In this document: piece by piece, positions 17,057 through 26,365 of the stretch
How the letters are laid out: the number at the start of each line of letters is the position of its first letter
How positions within the stretch are numbered: position 1 is the first letter of the stretch
Assembly (NCBI RefSeq): GCF_900108275.1
Contig: NZ_FNVD01000003.1
Coordinates: 207,067-271,066 of the forward strand
Reading direction: 5' to 3'
DNA from: Jhaorihella thermophila
GTDB lineage: Bacteria > Pseudomonadota > Alphaproteobacteria > Rhodobacterales > Rhodobacteraceae
Length of the DNA stretch: 64,000 nt
Made by a program: the position numbers and the translations under genes
Notes under the pieces: generated by a model
Database searches by the model: none
Seen by the model: the letters and a program-made list of their open reading frames with translations, nothing else
What the model was told of the DNA's origin: nothing

Positions 17057-17301
17057 CCCTGACCCGTTCCGAACGGTGATCCCTGCCCGACCGTTTCGAG
17101 TTATTCTAGCGAAAGCCTATCACGCAGTTAAACCTTCATTTTTCACGATCCGCAAACAATTGCCCCCGGCCCGTCCAGCGACTGGATCGTGGCCGGGTTG
17201 CGTCCGGCGGCCTCGCGCCTTACGGTCCGCCCGCACATGAACCCACGGCAGGGCACAGCGATGAGGAACCGGGGCCAGAGCCGGAAATGGACGGGGGCAC
17301 G

Positions 17302-18189
17302 ATGACCCCCCGCGCCTATCTGCCGCATGACCGGCTTGTCGCCCCGGCCCGCCGCCGGCCCGAGCTGTGGCGGCTGCTGGCCGGGCTGATGCTGGTCGCC
17401 ACCACCGCCTTTGGCCTGAACATGGTGCTTTGGTCCCTGCTGCGCGGCATGGCGCCGGACTATTGGGACGCGACAGCTATTGCCGGGAACCGCCCCGGCG
17501 CGATGCTGGCCGTTCTGGCCAGCTTTGCCTTTGTCACGCTCGGGGTCGGCATGGCCGCGCGCGCGCTGCACGACCGATCCCTGCTCAGCCTGATCGGCCC
17601 CGTTCCCGAGGCGCTTTTGCAGTTCTGGCGGGTGTTTCGGCTGCTGCTGGCCTTGGGCGTTCTGGTCCTGCTTTTGCCACCCTATGACATGGGGGCGCCG
17701 ATGCAGCCGAACCTGCCGTTGTCGCGCTGGCTGCTGCTTCTTCCCGCATCCCTGCTGGTGGTCCTGATCCAGACCAGCGCTGAGGAAATCCTTTTTCGCG
17801 GCTATCTCCAGCAGCAGCTGGCGGCGCGGTTCCGCTCGCCGCTGATCTGGGCCGTGGTGCCGTCGGTCCTGTTCGCCGCTGGCCACTATGTGCCGGCCGA
17901 GGCCGGCCCGAACGCGCCGCTGGTCGCCGCCTGGGCGGGACTATTCGGGCTGCTCATGGCGGATCTGACGGCGCGGGCCGGCACGCTTGGCCCCGCCATT
18001 GCGGTTCACATGTTCAACAACATCACCTCGCTGCTGCTGTTTTCGACGCCCGGCCAGTTGAACGGGCTGGCGCTGTATCTGCTGCCCTATGATCTGAGCG
18101 ACAGCGAAGGTATTCTTCCCTGGCTGGCCGTGGACTTCGTGTCGATTATCCTGACATGGCTGGCCGCACGCGTGGCGATCCGGCGCTGA
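17302..18189 (+). CDS. CPBP-family intramembrane metalloprotease
   Basis: 295 residues with about eight hydrophobic segments. The three CPBP (Abi/Rce1-like) motifs are present: EEILFRGYLQQ (EExxxR), LFAAGHY and HMFNN (HxxxN), whose Glu and His residues build the glutamic or metal site inside the membrane. The start is set at ATG 17302 behind GGGGG; an in-frame ATG at 17287 is also possible. It lies upstream of accD and folC, a conserved neighbourhood in this group. The substrate is unknown. Confidence 0.88.
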   Translation: MTPRAYLPHDRLVAPARRRPELWRLLAGLMLVATTAFGLNMVLWSLLRGMAPDYWDATAIAGNRPGAMLAVLASFAFVTLGVGMAARALHDRSLLSLIGPVPEALLQFWRVFRLLLALGVLVLLLPPYDMGAPMQPNLPLSRWLLLLPASLLVVLIQTSAEEILFRGYLQQQLAARFRSPLIWAVVPSVLFAAGHYVPAEAGPNAPLVAAWAGLFGLLMADLTARAGTLGPAIAVHMFNNITSLLLFSTPGQLNGLALYLLPYDLSDSEGILPWLAVDFVSIILTWLAARVAIRR

Positions 18190-18252
18190 TTGCATTTGCC
18201 GCCGCGCGGGCTTATCTGATGCGCACCACCACGCCAGAGGGCACAAGACAGC

Positions 18253-19191
18253 ATGAACTGGATCACGAACTACGTCCGGCCCCGGATCAACTCGATCTTC
18301 TCGCGCCGCGAGACGCCCGAGAACCTTTGGCAGAAATGCGATGAATGCGGCACCATGCTGTTTCACCGCGAGCTGAAGGACAACCTCAACGTCTGCACCA
18401 GCTGCGGCCATCACATGCAGATCACGCCGCGTGCGCGGTTCAAGGCCCTGTTCGACGGTGGCGTGTTCAACGAGGTCGAAGTGCCCGAACCGATCGCCGA
18501 TCCGCTGAACTTCAAGGACCAGAAGAAATATCCCGATCGCATGAAGGCCGCGCAGAAGGTCACGGGCGAGAAAGAGGCGATGCTGGTCGCCACCGGGGAA
18601 ATCGGGCGCACGCCGATCGTCGCGGCGGCACAGGACTTTTCCTTCATGGGCGGGTCGATGGGCATGTATGTGGGCAATGCCATCATCGCGGCCGCCGAAA
18701 AGGCGGTGGAGCTGAAGCGCCCGCTGATCCTGTTTTCGGCGGCGGGCGGCGCGCGGATGCAGGAAGGCATCCTGTCGCTGATGCAGATGCCGCGCACCAC
18801 CGTCGCCGTGCAGATGCTGAAGGAGGCGGGGCTGCCCTATATCGTCGTCCTGACCCACCCCACCACGGGCGGCGTGACCGCGTCCTATGCGATGCTGGGC
18901 GACGTGCAGATCGCCGAACCCAACGCCCTGATCTGCTTTGCCGGGCCGCGCGTGATCGAACAGACCATCCGCGAAACCCTGCCCGAAGGGTTCCAGCGCG
19001 CGGAATACCTGCTGGACCACGGGATGCTGGACCGCGTGGTGAAACGCACCGAGATGCGGGACGAGCTGATACGCATCACCCGCATGCTGCTGGGCCTGCC
19101 GCCTGCCGTGCAGGGCGATCTGCCCGCGCCCGCCGAGGGGGCGAAATCGCAGGAAGGCGAACCGCCGGCCAAGTCCGGCACCGCGAAATGA
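18253..19191 (+). CDS. accD: Acetyl-CoA carboxylase carboxyltransferase subunit beta
   Basis: 312 residues. The N-terminal zinc ribbon has four Cys (C29, C32, C48, C51) in CDECG...CTSCGHH. The carboxyltransferase core includes [15 protein letters not shown] and [14 protein letters not shown]. With AccA (encoded at 56057) it moves the carboxyl group from biotin to acetyl-CoA, the first step of fatty-acid synthesis. Residues beyond ~285 are a low-complexity Ala/Pro/Glu tail. Its stop overlaps the folC start (ATGA). Confidence 0.97.
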   Translation: MNWITNYVRPRINSIFSRRETPENLWQKCDECGTMLFHRELKDNLNVCTSCGHHMQITPRARFKALFDGGVFNEVEVPEPIADPLNFKDQKKYPDRMKAAQKVTGEKEAMLVATGEIGRTPIVAAAQDFSFMGGSMGMYVGNAIIAAAEKAVELKRPLILFSAAGGARMQEGILSLMQMPRTTVAVQMLKEAGLPYIVVLTHPTTGGVTASYAMLGDVQIAEPNALICFAGPRVIEQTIRETLPEGFQRAEYLLDHGMLDRVVKRTEMRDELIRITRMLLGLPPAVQGDLPAPAEGAKSQEGEPPAKSGTAK

Positions 19192-20462
19192 ACCCGCGAA
19201 ATTCGGACGTCATCCTGGGACGGATGATGGCGCTGCACCCGAAAGTCATCGACCTGACGCTGGATCGGGTCTGGCGGCTTCTGGACGCGCTGGACCACCC
19301 CGAACGCCGCCTGCCGCCGGTGATCCATGTTGCGGGCACCAATGGCAAGGGCTCCACGCTGGCCATGATCCGCGCCGGGATCGAGGGCGCGGGACAGGTG
19401 GTCCATGCCTACACGTCGCCGCACCTGGCGCGGTTTCACGAACGCATCCGGCTGGCGGGCGAGCTGATTTCCGAACCCGATCTGACGGCGGTTCTGGATG
19501 AATGCTACACCGCCAACGGCAGTGACCCGATCACCTATTTCGAAATCACCACCTGCGCTGCGCTTCTGGCCTTTTCCCGCGTGCGGGCGGACTACACGCT
19601 GCTCGAGGTGGGGCTGGGCGGACGGCTGGACGCGACCAATGTGGTCGAATCCCCGCGGCTGACCGTGATCACCCCGATCTCGATCGATCACACGCAGTTC
19701 CTGGGCGAAACCCTGGCGGAAATCGCCGCCGAAAAGGCCGGCATCCTGAAGCGCGGCGTGCCCTGCGTGGTCGGACCGCAGCCAGACGAGGCGCTTGAGG
19801 TCATCGAGGCCTGCGCCGAACGGCTGGGCGCGCCTCTGGCGGTCCACGGTCAGCACTGGCACGTCCGGGAAGAGCGCGGTCGGCTGGTCTATCAGGACGA
19901 GTTGGGACTGCTGGATCTGCCGCTGCCAGCTTTGCAGGGGCGCCATCAGATCGTCAACGCGGGGGCGGCGCTGGCAGCTCTGCGACAGCTCGGGTTCGAC
20001 GAGACGGCCTGCGAGGCGGCGGTGACGTGCGCGGTCTGGCCGGCCCGCATGCAGCGGCTGCGGCGCGGCCCGCTGGTGGAGGCGGCGCCCCGCGCGGAAC
20101 TGTGGCTGGACGGCGGGCACAATCCGGCGGCGGGCGAGGCGCTGGCCGGATTGCTGGCGGAGTTGCCGAAGCGGCCGACCCATCTGATCTGCGGGATGCT
20201 GAACACCAAGGACGTGGCCGGGTATCTGCGTCCCCTGGCCGGGGTGGCCGACAGTCTGACCGCGATTTCCATTCCGGGCGAGGCCAATACCCTGAGCGCG
20301 GCAGAAACGGCGGCTGCCGCGAAGGAGGTGGGATTGCCGGCGCGGACGGCCGCGAACCTGTCGGACGCGCTGGCCTCCATCGCGGGCGTCGAGCCGGAGG
20401 CTCGTGTCCTGATTTGCGGATCGCTCTATCTTGCCGGAAACGTCTTGCGCGAGAACGGCTGA
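19188..20462 (+). CDS. folC: Bifunctional dihydrofolate/folylpolyglutamate synthase
   Basis: 424 residues. The Mur-ligase-like ATP site is [18 protein letters not shown] (P-loop about 47-55), then [24 protein letters not shown] and [12 protein letters not shown], all FolC signatures. It adds Glu to dihydropteroate and to reduced folates. ATG 19188 overlaps accD by 4 nt; accD-folC pairing is common in Proteobacteria. A dispersed repeat follows the stop. Confidence 0.96.
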   Translation: MNPRNSDVILGRMMALHPKVIDLTLDRVWRLLDALDHPERRLPPVIHVAGTNGKGSTLAMIRAGIEGAGQVVHAYTSPHLARFHERIRLAGELISEPDLTAVLDECYTANGSDPITYFEITTCAALLAFSRVRADYTLLEVGLGGRLDATNVVESPRLTVITPISIDHTQFLGETLAEIAAEKAGILKRGVPCVVGPQPDEALEVIEACAERLGAPLAVHGQHWHVREERGRLVYQDELGLLDLPLPALQGRHQIVNAGAALAALRQLGFDETACEAAVTCAVWPARMQRLRRGPLVEAAPRAELWLDGGHNPAAGEALAGLLAELPKRPTHLICGMLNTKDVAGYLRPLAGVADSLTAISIPGEANTLSAAETAAAAKEVGLPARTAANLSDALASIAGVEPEARVLICGSLYLAGNVLRENG

Positions 20463-20466
20463 GGTC

Positions 20467-20533
20467 GGGGGGCGCTGCCCCCGTCCGCCCGTGCCGGGCG
20501 GACTCCCCCGGGGTATTTGGCACCAGAAAGAAG
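20467..20533 (+). repeat. Dispersed intergenic repeat, [14 protein letters not shown] form
   Basis: A GGGGGCGCTGCCCCC hairpin, a second hairpin (CCGCCCG/CGGGCGG), then CTCCCCCGGGGTATTTGGC and ACCAGAAAGAAG. It sits between the convergent folC and peptide-transporter ATPase genes. It is nearly identical over its whole length to the copy at 58271-58335. Confidence 0.85.
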
Positions 20534-20569
20534 CCCGAGCGATCCGGCCCCTGCCGCCTGCCGTAACGC

Positions 20570-22210
20570 TCAGGCCGGGGCCTGCTCGGCCTCGCGTTCG
20601 GCCAGCAGCCGGGTCAGCCAGTCCGGGTCCATCTCGGGCACCGAGGAGAGCAGAAGCCGGGTGTATTCGGGATAGGGCGGCGAGAGCACTTCGCTTTTCA
20701 TGCCCTGTTCGACCACCCGGCCCTGATACATCACCACGATCTCGTCCGAGATCGCCTTGACCGTTGCAATGTCGTGGGTGATGAACATGTAGGTGATCCC
20801 GAATTCCTTTTGCAGGCGCAGGAGCAGCTTGAGGATGCCTTCCTGCACGATCTGGTCGAGCGCCGAGGTGACCTCGTCGCAGATGATGAATTCGGGCTCG
20901 GCGGCAAGCGCGCGGGCGATGCAGATTCGCTGTTTCTGGCCGCCCGACAGCTCGGACGGGAAGCGGTCGATGAAGCTTTCGTCGAGCTCGATCATCTCCA
21001 GCAGCTCGATCACGCGCTTTTCGCGCGCACGGCCCTTGAGGCCGAGGTAGAATTCCAGCGGCCGACCGATGATTTCCCCGACCGTCTGGCGCGGGTTCAT
21101 CGCGGTATCGGCCATCTGGTAGATCATCTGGATGCGCTGGAGCTGTTCCTTGCTGCGGTCCTGCAGCCGGGGCGGAAGAACCTCGCCGTTGAAGCGCACG
21201 ACCCCCTTGGTTTGCGGCAGCAGACCGGTGATGACGCGGGCCGTGGTGGACTTGCCCGAGCCGGATTCGCCCACGATGGCGACGGTCTTGCCGCGCGGAA
21301 TCGAGATGGTCACGTCATGCAGCACCTTGGCCGAACCGTAGGCGGCATCCACACCTTCGATCGACAGGTGGACGTCGTCGCCTTTCTCCTCGCGCTTCTG
21401 CAGGGCGCGCACCGACCAGAGCGATCGGGTATAAGGCTTTTCGGGATGCGTCAGCATCTGCCGGGTTTCGGCCTCTTCGACCTCTTCGCCATAGCGCAGA
21501 ACCTTGATGACATCGGCCATCTGAGCCACCACCGCAAGGTCATGCGTGATGTAGATCGCGGCCGTATGGTGCTCTTCGACGATCTTGCGCATGGCCGCCA
21601 GAACCTCGACCTGGGTGGTCACGTCCAGCGCCGTGGTGGGTTCGTCGAAGATGATGAGGTCGGGCCGCGGCGACATCGCCATCGCCGTCATCACCCGCTG
21701 GAGCTGGCCGCCCGAAACCTGGTGGGGGTAACGCTCGCCGATATGCTCGGGGTCGGGCAGTTGCAGGTCGCGGTAGAGTTCGATCGCGTCCCGGCGCGCC
21801 TCGGCCTCGGGCAAGATGTTCATGCGCGTGGTGGCCTCGATCGTCTGGTCGAGTAGCCGGTGGGCGGGATTGAACGAAGCCGCCGCCGACTGCGCGACAT
21901 AGGCGATGCGCGTGCCCCAGAGCCGGCGCTTTTCCGCCTCGGACGCGGCGACGAGGTCGATTCCGTCGAACTCGATCGACCCGCCGGTGATGCGGACGCC
22001 GGGCTGGGTATAGCCCATCGCGGCCAGACCCAGCGTGGATTTTCCCGCGCCGGATTCGCCGATCAGGCCCATCACCTCGCCCCGGTGCAGGGTCAGGTCC
22101 ACGCCCTTGATGATCCTGTGCCATTGCTCGTCCGAGAAGCCCTCGATCCGCACATCGCGCATCTTGAGGAGAACGTCGCCCTTTTCGGGCGTCTTTGTTT
22201 CAGTGGTCAT
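20570..22210 (-). CDS. Peptide ABC transporter ATPase, two nucleotide-binding domains fused
   Basis: 546 residues containing two complete ABC domains of the Dpp/Opp type. Domain 1 (about 10-265): Walker A GESGAGKST, signature VSGGQLQRV, Walker B LIIFDEPTTALD. Domain 2 (about 285-530): Walker A GESGSGKST, signature LSGGQKQRI, Walker B FIICDEVTSALD. It therefore replaces separate DppD and DppF proteins. It overlaps the upstream permease by 11 nt. All catalytic motifs are intact; it powers uptake together with the two permeases and the binding protein encoded divergently at 24436. Confidence 0.92.
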   Translation of the reverse strand: MTTETKTPEKGDVLLKMRDVRIEGFSDEQWHRIIKGVDLTLHRGEVMGLIGESGAGKSTLGLAAMGYTQPGVRITGGSIEFDGIDLVAASEAEKRRLWGTRIAYVAQSAAASFNPAHRLLDQTIEATTRMNILPEAEARRDAIELYRDLQLPDPEHIGERYPHQVSGGQLQRVMTAMAMSPRPDLIIFDEPTTALDVTTQVEVLAAMRKIVEEHHTAAIYITHDLAVVAQMADVIKVLRYGEEVEEAETRQMLTHPEKPYTRSLWSVRALQKREEKGDDVHLSIEGVDAAYGSAKVLHDVTISIPRGKTVAIVGESGSGKSTTARVITGLLPQTKGVVRFNGEVLPPRLQDRSKEQLQRIQMIYQMADTAMNPRQTVGEIIGRPLEFYLGLKGRAREKRVIELLEMIELDESFIDRFPSELSGGQKQRICIARALAAEPEFIICDEVTSALDQIVQEGILKLLLRLQKEFGITYMFITHDIATVKAISDEIVVMYQGRVVEQGMKSEVLSPPYPEYTRLLLSSVPEMDPDWLTRLLAEREAEQAPA

Positions 22211-23129
22211 CGCGCAAACCGCTCGTCTTGTGCAGGAACCAATCGACGATGAAATTCACCGCCACGGTCAGAAGGGCGATCGCCGCCGCGGGCAACAGCG
22301 GGGTCAGCCCGGCCTTGAGGTCATATTTGGCGAACTGGATCAGCGAGGCGTTGTCGCGCACCATCGACCCCCAGTCCGCCGTGGGCGGCTGGATGCCGAC
22401 GCCAAGGAAGCTGAGCGCCGCGATCGTCAGGAACACGAAACAGAACCGCAGCCCGAATTCCGCCACCAGCGGCGGCATGATGTTGGGCAGGATCTCGCGC
22501 CGCATGATCCAAACCAGACCTTCGCCGCGCAGCCGGGCGGCTTCGACATAGTCCATCACCACCACGTTCACCGCAACCGACCTGGTCAGACGGAACACGC
22601 GGGTGCTGTCCAGCACGGCGATGATGAGAATGAGGCTCATGACGGTCGAGCCGAAGATCGACAGCAGCATGAGCGCGAAGATCAGGCTGGGGATCGCCAT
22701 CAGCACATCCACCGCGCGCGACAGGAACTGGTCCAGCCAGGAGCGGTTGATCGCCGCGATCAGGCCCAGCCCGCCGCCGATCAGGAAGGCCAGGAACGTC
22801 GTCACAAGCGCGATGCCCATGGTGTTGCGCGCGCCGTAGATCATGCGCGACAGGATGTCCCGCCCGATCTGGTCGGTGCCAAAGACGTGCTCGGCGCTCC
22901 AGGGGGCGTAGGGTTCGAGAAAGATCTCGGCCTCGCCATAGGGAGCAAGCCAGGGCGCGAAAATCGCGGTAAAGCAATAGAGCGCCACGACGATCATGCC
23001 GAACCAGGCGGTGGGCGGTGCCTTCTTCAGCGCCAGCCGGATACGCTCCCACCGGGTGCGGCGCTTGCGGACGGCGCCGACCTCGGCCGCCGCCGAATAG
23101 GTCTCGGGGTTGTCTTGGGTGTCGGTCAT
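22200..23129 (-). CDS. Peptide ABC transporter permease (DppC-like)
   Basis: 309 residues. A cytoplasmic N-terminal stretch (about 40 residues) is followed by about six membrane helices. The BPD_transp_1 coupling loop is seen in EAARLRGEGLVWIMRREILP, the EAA motif that contacts the ATPase. LEPYAPWSAEHVFGTDQIGR is the typical DppC/OppC periplasmic region before helix 2. It overlaps dppB-like by 4 nt and the ATPase by 11 nt, a tight operon. Confidence 0.92.
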   Translation of the reverse strand: MTDTQDNPETYSAAAEVGAVRKRRTRWERIRLALKKAPPTAWFGMIVVALYCFTAIFAPWLAPYGEAEIFLEPYAPWSAEHVFGTDQIGRDILSRMIYGARNTMGIALVTTFLAFLIGGGLGLIAAINRSWLDQFLSRAVDVLMAIPSLIFALMLLSIFGSTVMSLILIIAVLDSTRVFRLTRSVAVNVVVMDYVEAARLRGEGLVWIMRREILPNIMPPLVAEFGLRFCFVFLTIAALSFLGVGIQPPTADWGSMVRDNASLIQFAKYDLKAGLTPLLPAAAIALLTVAVNFIVDWFLHKTSGLRDDH

Positions 23130-24106
23130 CGCGGATGCAGAAGCCTCGGGTTGGTGACGATGCCGATGATGTCGGCGATCAGGTTCAGGATGACGTAGGT
23201 CGCGGCAAAGATCAGCGCACAGGCCTGCACCACGGGGATGTCGCGGGTGGTCACCGCGTCCACCATGAGCTGGCCGATGCCGGGATAGACGAACACCACT
23301 TCGACCACGACCACGCCGACCACCAGATAGGCCAGGTTGAAGGCGATCACCGTGGCGATCGGCGCCCAGGCGTTGGGCAGCGCGTGCTTGAGGATCACCT
23401 CGGTTTGCGAGGCGCCCTTGAGCCGGGCCATCTGGATATAGGGCGAGGCCAGAAGGTTGATGATCGCCGCCCGCGTCATCCGCATCATGTGCGCCATGAT
23501 CACCAGCGTCAGCGTCATCGCCGGCAGAGAGACCTTGTAGAGCCGATCCCAGAACGGCGTGCTGGCATCGACATTGGCCAGCGACGGGAACACTGGCCAG
23601 AGCGACGCGAACAGCAGGATCAGGATATAGGCCACGAAGAATTCCGGCGTGGCGATGGTGGTCAACGTCACCGCGTTCACCACCCTGTCATAGAGGGTAT
23701 TTCGGTAAAGCGCCGCCGTCAGACCGAGTATCAGCGCCAACGGCACGGCGATGATGGCCGTCACGCCGGCCAGAAACAGCGTGTTCCACAATCGCGGCGC
23801 CACCAGTTCGGCGACCGGACGCGATCGGTCCTGACCCGACGAGGCGCGGCCCGAAAAGGACGTGCCCAGATCGCCCTGGACCACGTTGCCGAGCCATTCG
23901 AAATACCGGACCACCGCCGGTTTATCGAGCCCCAGCTCCTTGCGAAAGGCGGCCACGGTTTCCTCGGTCGCGGCCTGACCCAGAACGGCCTGACCGAAAT
24001 CACCCGGCAAGAGCGAGATCGAACTGAAGATGATCGCCGACACGATGACGAGCGTGACGACGCCCAGGCCCAATCGCTTGAGCACGGTCAATAGAACGGG
24101 ATGCAA
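23126..24106 (-). CDS. Peptide ABC transporter permease (DppB-like)
   Basis: 326 residues. It starts with a membrane helix (LLTVLKRLGLGVVTLVIVSA) followed by the long periplasmic loop typical of DppB/OppB (ATEETVAAFRKELGLDKPAV). The coupling motif is QMARLKGASQTEVILKHALP. About six membrane helices. It is the first gene of the minus-strand operon, divergent from the binding protein. Specificity, probably oligopeptides or related solutes, cannot be read from sequence. Confidence 0.92.
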   Translation of the reverse strand: MHPVLLTVLKRLGLGVVTLVIVSAIIFSSISLLPGDFGQAVLGQAATEETVAAFRKELGLDKPAVVRYFEWLGNVVQGDLGTSFSGRASSGQDRSRPVAELVAPRLWNTLFLAGVTAIIAVPLALILGLTAALYRNTLYDRVVNAVTLTTIATPEFFVAYILILLFASLWPVFPSLANVDASTPFWDRLYKVSLPAMTLTLVIMAHMMRMTRAAIINLLASPYIQMARLKGASQTEVILKHALPNAWAPIATVIAFNLAYLVVGVVVVEVVFVYPGIGQLMVDAVTTRDIPVVQACALIFAATYVILNLIADIIGIVTNPRLLHPR

Positions 24107-24435
24107 CTGCGATTCCCCCCTGAACTTGTCTTACTTGGCCTCCGGTTTCTCAGCCCGGATGAAGGCGTAGTCGCATTATAGGGGACAAAGCGCCGCCTCT
24201 GTAAACCGTCGCGGGCCAGAAAATCCGCCAAGGCCCCGGAAAGGGCGGCATTCAGGTGTCAATTGGAAACCATTGTTCACAATTCCCTTTTCGCCAAGGA
24301 AATACTGGACAGTGCCGACAGAATATTATGCACTGACCGGGCACCGGAACCCAGAAGGCTCTGGCGGGATTGCGCAATCGCCGTTGCGCATTCGGCGGGC
24401 CGACCGAACATGAAAGAGAACCAAGGGAGGACTCC
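24107..24435. other. Divergent control region of the peptide transporter
   Basis: 329 nt between the dppB-like gene (minus) and the binding-protein gene (plus). It has lower GC than its surroundings (for example 24301-24330), as expected of a promoter region. No -35/-10 pair with good spacing and no clear operator was found by eye. The binding-protein ribosome-binding site GGGAGG lies at 24425-24430. Confidence 0.5.
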
Positions 24436-26040
24436 GTGAAGAAGAAACTATTTCTCAAGCAACAGGCTGACCGGCTGACCAACGGCCAGATCGACCGCCG
24501 CCAGTTCATCATGTCGGCGATGGCCGCGGGCGTCGTGCTGCCCACGGCGATGTCGATGGCCGACAAGGCCATGGCCGCCACCCCGAAGAAGGGCGGCACG
24601 TTGCGCATCGGCTCCGGCCACGGCTCGACCACCGACTCGATGGATCCGGGCACCTACGAAAACGGCTTCAGCCTCGGCATGGGCTTCATGTATGGCAACT
24701 GCCTGACCGAAGTGTCGAATACCGGCGAGTTGATCCCGGAACTGGCCGAAAGCTTTGAATCGGCCGATGCCAAGACCTGGGTGTTCAAGCTGCGCAAGGG
24801 CGTGGAGTTCCACAACGGCAAGACGCTGACCGCCGAAGACGTGATCGCCACCTATGCCCATCACCGTGGCGAGGAGTCCAAATCGGCCGCCAAGGGTCTG
24901 TTGACAGCGGTCACCGACATCCGCGCGGATGGCGACGACACCGTGGTGTTCGAACTGAGCGCCCCGAACGCCGATTTCCCCTATATCGTCAGCGACTATC
25001 ACCTGATCATTCTGCCGTCGAAGGATGGCAAGGTCGATCCGCTGGCCGGCATCGGCACGGGCGGATATGTCATCCAAACCTTCGAGCCCGGCGTGAAAGT
25101 GATCGGCACGCGCAACCCGAACTACTGGAAGGAAGGCCGGGCGCATTTCGACGAGGTGCAGATCCTGTCCATCGTCGATGTCACCGCGCGCCAGAACGCT
25201 CTCATGGGCGGGGACGTGGACCTGATCGACCGGGTCGACCCGAAAACGGTGAACCTGTTGGGCCGCAACCCCGCGATCGACATTCTCGAGACCACCGGCA
25301 CGCTGCACTACACCTTCCCGATGCGGCTCGACGTGCCGCCCTTTGACAACTACGACCTGCGGATGGCGCTGAAACTGGCGGTGAAGCGGCAGGAGCTGGT
25401 GGACAAGATCCTGCTGGGCCACGGTGCGCTGGGCAACGACCACCCGATCTCGCCCGCGACCAGCTTCTACGCCCCTGACATCCCGCAGCGCGAGTTCGAC
25501 AGGGACAAGGCGATGCACCACTACAAGAAGTCGGGGCATTCCGGGAAGATCCAGCTTTCGACCTCCGACGCGGCCTTTGCGGGCGCGGTGGACGCGGCCC
25601 AGCTGATCGCCGCCTCGGCGGCCGAATGCGGCATCGAGATCGAAGTCGTGCGCGAACCCAAGGACGGCTACTGGTCCAACGTCTGGAACAAAAAGGGCTG
25701 GTGCGCCTGCTACTGGGGCGGCCGTCCGACCGCGGATTGGATGTTCTCGGCGGCCTATGTGGCTGATACCGAGTGGAACGACACCGCCTGGAAGGATACG
25801 CCGGCGGCCAAGGAGTTCAACGATCTGGTCGTCAAGGCCCGCGCCGAGCTGGACAACGCAAAGCGTGCGGCGATGTACAAGCGCTGCCAGGAGCTGATCC
25901 GCGACGACGGCGGCGCGCTGGTGCCGATGTTCGCCAACTACATCATGGGCGTCAGCAAGAAGCTCATGCATGACGACGCCGTGGCGGCCAACTGGGAACT
26001 GGACGGCGGCAAGGCGCACGAGCGCTGGTGGTTCGGCTGA
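24436..26040 (+). CDS. Peptide/nickel-type ABC transporter substrate-binding protein (Tat-exported)
   Basis: 534 residues from GTG 24436, 5 nt after GGGAGG; this start gives VKKKLFLKQQADRL, and the frame upstream lacks a ribosome-binding site. A twin-arginine signal is visible (DRRQFIMSAMAAGVVLPT, cleavage near AMAA). The mature part matches SBP family 5: GGTLRIGSGHGSTTDSMDPG, then WVFKLRKGVEFHNGKTLTAE, and RNPNYWKEGRAHFDEVQ. Tat export suggests folding before secretion. Transcribed divergently from its permeases and ATPase, and closed by a strong terminator. Confidence 0.92.
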   Translation: MKKKLFLKQQADRLTNGQIDRRQFIMSAMAAGVVLPTAMSMADKAMAATPKKGGTLRIGSGHGSTTDSMDPGTYENGFSLGMGFMYGNCLTEVSNTGELIPELAESFESADAKTWVFKLRKGVEFHNGKTLTAEDVIATYAHHRGEESKSAAKGLLTAVTDIRADGDDTVVFELSAPNADFPYIVSDYHLIILPSKDGKVDPLAGIGTGGYVIQTFEPGVKVIGTRNPNYWKEGRAHFDEVQILSIVDVTARQNALMGGDVDLIDRVDPKTVNLLGRNPAIDILETTGTLHYTFPMRLDVPPFDNYDLRMALKLAVKRQELVDKILLGHGALGNDHPISPATSFYAPDIPQREFDRDKAMHHYKKSGHSGKIQLSTSDAAFAGAVDAAQLIAASAAECGIEIEVVREPKDGYWSNVWNKKGWCACYWGGRPTADWMFSAAYVADTEWNDTAWKDTPAAKEFNDLVVKARAELDNAKRAAMYKRCQELIRDDGGALVPMFANYIMGVSKKLMHDDAVAANWELDGGKAHERWWFG

Positions 26041-26063
26041 TCCGGCATTTCACCGGGAAATCG

Positions 26064-26094
26064 AATGGCGGCAGGATTTCCTGCCGCCATTTTT
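26064..26094 (+). terminator. Intrinsic terminator of the binding-protein gene
   Basis: AATGGCGGCAGG (26064-26075) and CCTGCCGCCATT (26080-26091) form a perfect 12-bp stem with an ATTT loop, followed by TTT. It starts 24 nt after the stop. Confidence 0.9.
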
Positions 26095-26119
26095 CGTTGT
26101 TCAGACTGTTGGCCGGGCG

Positions 26120-26365
26120 TCAGCCCCCGCGCAGGCGCTGCATCAGGTAGATCTCGCTGTCCGGCCGGACCGGTTCGTTCAGCGCGCTGGCGATGACGCG
26201 CCCGTCCACGGCGACGGACACGCCGGCCTCGATCGGCTCCTTCAGCGCCGGATAGGCCGCAACCAGCGCGTCCAGGAGCTCGCCCACGGTGCGGCCTTCG
26301 ACCTCGACGACCTCGCGACCGCCAGCCAGCGCCCGCAGGCCGGACCACAGATGGACCTCAGGCAT
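26120..26365 (-). CDS. MoaD/ThiS-family sulfur-carrier-like protein
   Basis: 81 residues, beta-grasp size. It starts MPEVHLWSGLRALAGGREVV and ends QRLRGG; the terminal Gly-Gly is the adenylation and thiocarboxylation site of MoaD and ThiS. It overlaps the molybdenum subunit gene by 8 nt and is the last gene of the hydroxylase operon, so it may deliver sulfur for the molybdenum cofactor of this enzyme or for its maturation. Whether it replaces or adds to the general MoaD cannot be told here. Confidence 0.7.
   Translation of the reverse strand: MPEVHLWSGLRALAGGREVVEVEGRTVGELLDALVAAYPALKEPIEAGVSVAVDGRVIASALNEPVRPDSEIYLMQRLRGG

Noticed and set aside
18345..19187. Long plus-strand extension of the folC frame through accD
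   Set aside because: Arg/Ala/Gly-rich shadow of accD in another frame; FolC homology begins at MNPRNS (19188).
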